DNA of 64,000 nt. Origin: Brugia malayi (lineage: Eukaryota > Nematoda > Chromadorea > Rhabditida > Onchocercidae). Numbering within the stretch: the first letter of the stretch is position 1; the number at the start of each line of letters is the position of its first letter. The position numbers and the translations under genes are program-made. Shown here one piece after another: positions 59,837 to 64,000 of the stretch. The DNA is taken from assembly GCF_000002995.4 (NCBI RefSeq), contig NW_025062476.1, positions 13,226,501-13,290,500 on the forward strand, in the 5' to 3' direction. The notes beneath the pieces were generated by a model. That model did no database searches. It saw nothing but the letters and a program-made list of their open reading frames with translations, and was not told where the DNA came from.

Positions 59837-61581
59837 TGATATGATATGATATGATATTGTTATGATATGATATGGTATGATATTGTTATGATATGATATG
59901 ATATGATATGGTATGATATTGTTATGATATGATATGGTATGATATTGTTATGATATGATATGGTATGATATTGTTATGATATGATATGGTATGATATTGT
60001 TATGATATGATATGGTATGATATTGTTATGATATGATATGGTATGATATTGTTATGATATGATATGGTATGATATTGTTATGATATGATATGGTATGATA
60101 TTGTTTATGATATGATATGTATGATATTGTTATGATATGATATGTATGATATTGTTATGATATGATATGGTATGATATTGTTATGATATGATATGGTATG
60201 ATATTGTTATGATATGATATGGTATGATATTGTTATGATATGATATGGTATGATATTGTTATGATATGATATGATATGGTATGATATTGTTATGATATGA
60301 TATGGTATGATATTGTTATGATATGATATGGTATGATATTGTTATGATATGATATGGTATGATATTGTTATGATATTGTTATGATATTGGTATGATATTG
60401 TTATGATATGATATGGTATGATATTGTTATGATATGATATGGTATGATATTGTTATGATGATATGATATGGTATGATATTGTTATGATATGATATGGTAT
60501 GATATTGTTATGATATGATATGGTATGATATTGTTATGATATGATATGGTATGATATTGTTATGATATGATATGGTATGATATTGTTATGATATGATATG
60601 GTTATGATATTGTTATGATATGATATGGTATGATATTGTTATGATATGATATGGTATGATATTGTTATGATATGATATGGTATGATATTGTTATGATATG
60701 ATATGGTATGATATTGTTATGATATGATATGGTATGATATTGTTATGATATGATATGGTATGATATTGTTATGATATGATATGGTATGATATTGTTATGA
60801 TATGATATTGGTATGATATTGTTATGATATGATATGGTATGATATTGTTATGATATGATATGGTATGATATTGTTATGATATGATATGGTATGATATTGT
60901 TATGATATGATATGGTATGATATTGTTATGATATGATATGGTATGATATTGTTATGATATGATATGATATTGTTATGATATGATATGGTATGATATTGTT
61001 ATGATATGATATGGTATGATATTGTTATGATATGATATGGTATGATATTGTTATGATATGATATGGTATGATATTGTTATGATATGATATGGTATGATAT
61101 TGTTATGATATGATATGGTATGATATTGTTATGATATGATATGGTATGATATTGTTATGATATGATATGGTATGATATTGTTATGATATGATATGGTATG
61201 ATATTGTTATGATATGATGATATGGTATGATATTGTTATGATATGATATGGTATGATATTGTTATGATATATATGTATGATATTGTTATGATATGATATG
61301 GTATGATATTGTTATGATATGATATGGTATGATATTGTTATGATATGATATGGTATGATATTGTTATGATATGATATGGTATGATATTGTTATGATATGA
61401 TATGATATTGTTATGATATGATATGATATGGTATGATATTGTTATGATATGATATAGTATGATATTGTTATGATATGATATGGTATATATATTGATATGG
61501 TATGATATTGTTATGATATGATATGATATGATATTGTCATGATATGATATGGTATGATATTGTTATGATATGATATGATAT
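59837..61581 (+). repeat. Satellite-like array, 26-bp unit, roughly 65 copies
   Basis: The unit is made of TATGATATTGT and TATGATATGATATGG blocks and repeats head to tail for about 1.75 kb. Occasional copies have an extra or missing TGATA, GTT or single base. The plus strand is almost free of C over the whole array (one TGTCATG near 61538). It is the largest repeat in the window. Confidence 0.98.
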
Positions 61582-61629
61582 GACAGCAATTTGATCCATA
61601 ATATCTACAATATCATTGCATTAATTATC

Positions 61630-61838
61630 ATGCAGTAATTATTATTATTGCCATTATCACTATTATTTATTATTATTAGTATCGAATCAAAAATCTTCTT
61701 GGAATGTTCATATGCAATACATTATTATTATTTTTTTAGCACTATTATTATTTGTTATTATAATTATCATTATTACCAGTGTTATTGTCACCATTATTAT
61801 TAATATTATCATTGTTATCATTATCTTTATTATTATTA

Positions 61839-61877
<39 letters not shown>

Positions 61878-62010
61878 CATTACTATTATTATTATCATTA
61901 TTATTATTAATACTATTGTTATTATTAAACTTTACTATTATTACTATTACCACCTTTAGTTACGACTATCATTACCAGTATTATTATAATTACTAATATT
62001 GATATTACTA
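61630..62010 (+). repeat. ATT/TTA microsatellite
   Basis: Imperfect (ATT)n with ATC and ACT interruptions. It yields Ile/Leu or Asn-only frames on both strands (61708-61996), which are compositional and not genes. Confidence 0.95.
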
Positions 62011-62123
62011 ACATATTACTTTATTGCAGTTCATTATTACATTATTATTGTTACTTCTGCTTGTTCTGAAATAAATTTCACTTTTTTCCTTGTCAAGTGA
62101 TCTCGAACAATTAAGTTAATATT

Positions 62124-63153
62124 ATGAATAGCAGCAAACAGTCAGCATCGGGTGTAAATGAAGTTTGTTTCTTTTTTTCCTTACATTTTAGTGAAATCAT
62201 TCGCATTCGCTCTTTCATTAATTCTAAAAAAAAAATATTTAGAAATTTTATCACAAATAATAATAATATAATATTAAATAGTAATAATATTATAATAAAT
62301 ATTAATATAATATTAAATAGTAATAAATAATAATAATATAATATTAAATAGTAATAAAAAATAATAATAATTACATGATAATAAAAATATAATAATAAAA
62401 TAACAAATAAAAATATAATAAATTTTTAGCGATAAAAAATGTCTGATGAATTTCGAAAAGTTTTATAGAAATATTTGCAAAAAATTTTAATATAATATTA
62501 TTATTGTTATTGCTATTATTATTATTAATATAGTTTTATTACTATCACTTATTCAAAAAATCATAAAAAAGACAATCATTTATAAACAAAAAAACTTTTT
62601 ATCATTTTATCTAACAAATATGAAATTCTATGATTATAACATAATGTAAAAAAGTGCTATGTGAATATTTTGGTACTACTTTTAAGATCACCAATTTAAA
62701 TGATATTATCAGTTTTTTTTTTTTTTTTTTTTTTTCTTTCTCTACGAGAAATCAGTAAATAAATAAAAAGTTTTATGAAACAAAAAGGAAAAAATTGAAA
62801 TTAATGTCACACAAATTGTAAAAAAAATACGATACAAAACTAATCAGCAATATCTATTATCACAAATATATTTATCACTTGCTAAATATATGAATGTTTT
62901 TTATCATTATCATTTCCTTTTGAATGATTTTGTAGTAATTTTAGTGAAACGATATGTTCATTATCAAATATTATCATAATATCATGATTAATTTTTTTCT
63001 AAACTAAAATAATTGAAATTACAGATTTGGGAAGATATTTCGGAATTCTTAGACAAAGAACATTTTGGTATTACAAATACACAATGCTTCTTCACTTCCT
63101 TATCACCGCTTGATACGGCTAAAATTAATCATCAACACTCTCGTGCTCTTCAA
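62124..63153 (+). CDS. Unrecognised gene, first two exons (continues beyond right edge)
   Basis: Exon 62124-62162 begins MNSSKQSASGVNE and ends at a GTTTGTTT donor. Exon 63025-63153 follows the acceptor AAATTACAG, continues in phase 0 (IWEDISEFLDKEHFGITNTQ, then CFFTSLSPLDTAKINHQHSR and ALQ) and ends at a GTTTGATC donor, again phase 0. The second exon has normal codon use and is less AT-rich than its surroundings, which is why I accept it. The start Met is less certain. No signal peptide, membrane segment or domain is recognisable in the 56 residues seen. The intron (862 bases) holds AAT-type microsatellites. Confidence 0.5.
62245..62405 (+). repeat. AATAATATAAT microsatellite in intron 1 of the right-edge gene
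   Basis: Repeats of AATATAATATTAAATAGTAA, three or more copies, embedded in (AAT)n. Confidence 0.9.
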
Positions 63154-63194
63154 GTTTGATCTTCAACTTTTTCCCTTTTATTTTTTTTTTTTTT

Positions 63195-63392
63195 AATAAT
63201 GATAATGACAATGATAATAATAGTAATTGATAACAAGAGTTTAATGATGATAATGGTGATGATTAGCAATAATACTACTGTTACTATAATAATAGTAATA
63301 ATAATAATAATAATTTTAATAAACATAAATAATAGATCATAAATAAGAAATAAAAATTAGAATTTAATGTGAATATTAAGGGAATAATAGTG

Positions 63393-63467
<75 letters not shown>

Positions 63468-63525
63468 GATGGTAAATAACAAATAAAAATTAGAATTTAA
63501 TTTGAATATTAAGGGAATAATAGTG

Positions 63526-63571
<46 letters not shown>

Positions 63572-63600
63572 TAATAAATAAATAATAGATGCTAAATAAC
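63195..63600 (+). repeat. Two-copy (AAT)n microsatellite block
   Basis: Two long pure (AAT)n runs (about 63395-63466 and 63527-63565), each preceded by the same TTAAGGGAATAATAGTGATA and by AAATTAGAATTTAAT. The whole block of about 130 bases has therefore been duplicated. Confidence 0.92.
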
Positions 63601-64000
63601 AAATATTAGAATTTAATTTGAATATTAAGTAAGCGAGAGAGAGAAAGAGAGTTATAATAAGAATAATTTGATTGATTGACCTGAAATTAAAATGACTGGA
63701 ACTTGTGATATTATATAATTGTTAAAAAAAAAAAAAACTATCGGTCTCCGTATTATTGAATCTTTTGCATTACAAAATTATTCGTTTCCAATATTTATGA
63801 TCGATTCAACAAATCAATTTTTTGCTTTCAATAATAATAAAAATAATAATGATATATTATATAAGAAAATTTTTTATCGTATATAATTTTCGAAATATTT
63901 ATTTCTAATTTTTTATAAAAATATTTGTATTATAAGTTTTTTTTTTCTTTTTTTTTTTTGATAAGTTTAAAAATAAGTGGAAATAAAAATTTGTATAAAA
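63600..64000 (+). other. Intronic or intergenic AT-rich end of the window
   Basis: No coding frame is seen. It is probably intron of the gene starting at 62124, since the exon at 63025-63153 ends in an open donor. Confidence 0.5.

Noticed and set aside
61708..61996. ORFs of Ile/Leu or Asn-only residues on both strands
   Set aside because: They are translations of an (ATT)n microsatellite. The same applies to 63357-63602, 7714-8028 and 59358-59645 (polypurine tract).
1..64000. Transposon proteins, tRNA, rRNA or bacterial-type operons
   Set aside because: No reverse transcriptase, transposase, cloverleaf with conserved TTCGA/TTCAA arm, or rRNA-like sequence could be recognised in either strand by reading.

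Overview
The window is nuclear DNA from a eukaryote, most likely a parasitic nematode. The composition is extremely AT-rich, with homopolymer A/T runs everywhere. Genes are split into many short exons with nematode-style splice sites (donor GTAAGT or GTTNGT, acceptor TTTTCAG), and several first exons sit just behind a TTTTCAG or TTTGCAG that could accept a trans-spliced leader. The protein content (a nematode-type class 2 lipase, an MSP-domain protein, eIF4G) supports this. Long AT-rich introns suggest a clade III (spirurid/filarial-like) worm, but I cannot name the species. There are no bacterial features, CRISPR arrays or recognisable transposon proteins.

Most single-frame ORFs here are fragments of spliced genes, so I assembled gene models by hand, checking that every junction keeps the reading frame. 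Left to right: (1) 470-7609 (+), the 3' part of a secreted or cell-surface protein with about five fibronectin type III domains; (2) 11296-14309 (+), a complete secreted class 2 lipase-like protein of 280 aa; (3) 18564-32771 (-), a complete eIF4G (nematode IFG-1 type) gene of about 26 exons; (4) 37441-38595 (-), an Asn-rich 13-residue-repeat protein that probably continues into another exon; (5) 41371-44704 (+), a tail-anchored MSP-domain protein; (6, 7) 45970-47181 and 48616-49602 (+), two tandem paralogous RING-CH (MARCH-like) proteins; (8) 51335-51903 (+), a 74-aa protein matching the vertebrate small membrane protein SMIM15; (9) 52862-57279 (-), a secreted GDSL/SGNH-like protein of 285 aa with its catalytic triad replaced; (10) 62124-63153 (+), the first two exons of an unrecognised gene running off the right edge.

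The genes do not form one pathway. Two themes stand out. Both lipase-type secreted proteins lack their nucleophile serine (Gly in the class 2 lipase, Asp in the GDSL protein, which also lacks the Asp and His), suggesting secreted pseudo-enzymes. Tandem repeats are very abundant, and at least four of them lie across or next to a splice junction, so that the real 5' or 3' splice site is present in several copies. The largest array is about 1.75 kb of a 26-bp unit with almost no C on the + strand (59837-61581). I found no obviously new multi-gene system; the best leads are the pseudo-enzymes, the non-canonical intron in gene 9, the splice-site-copying repeats and the repeat protein of gene 4.
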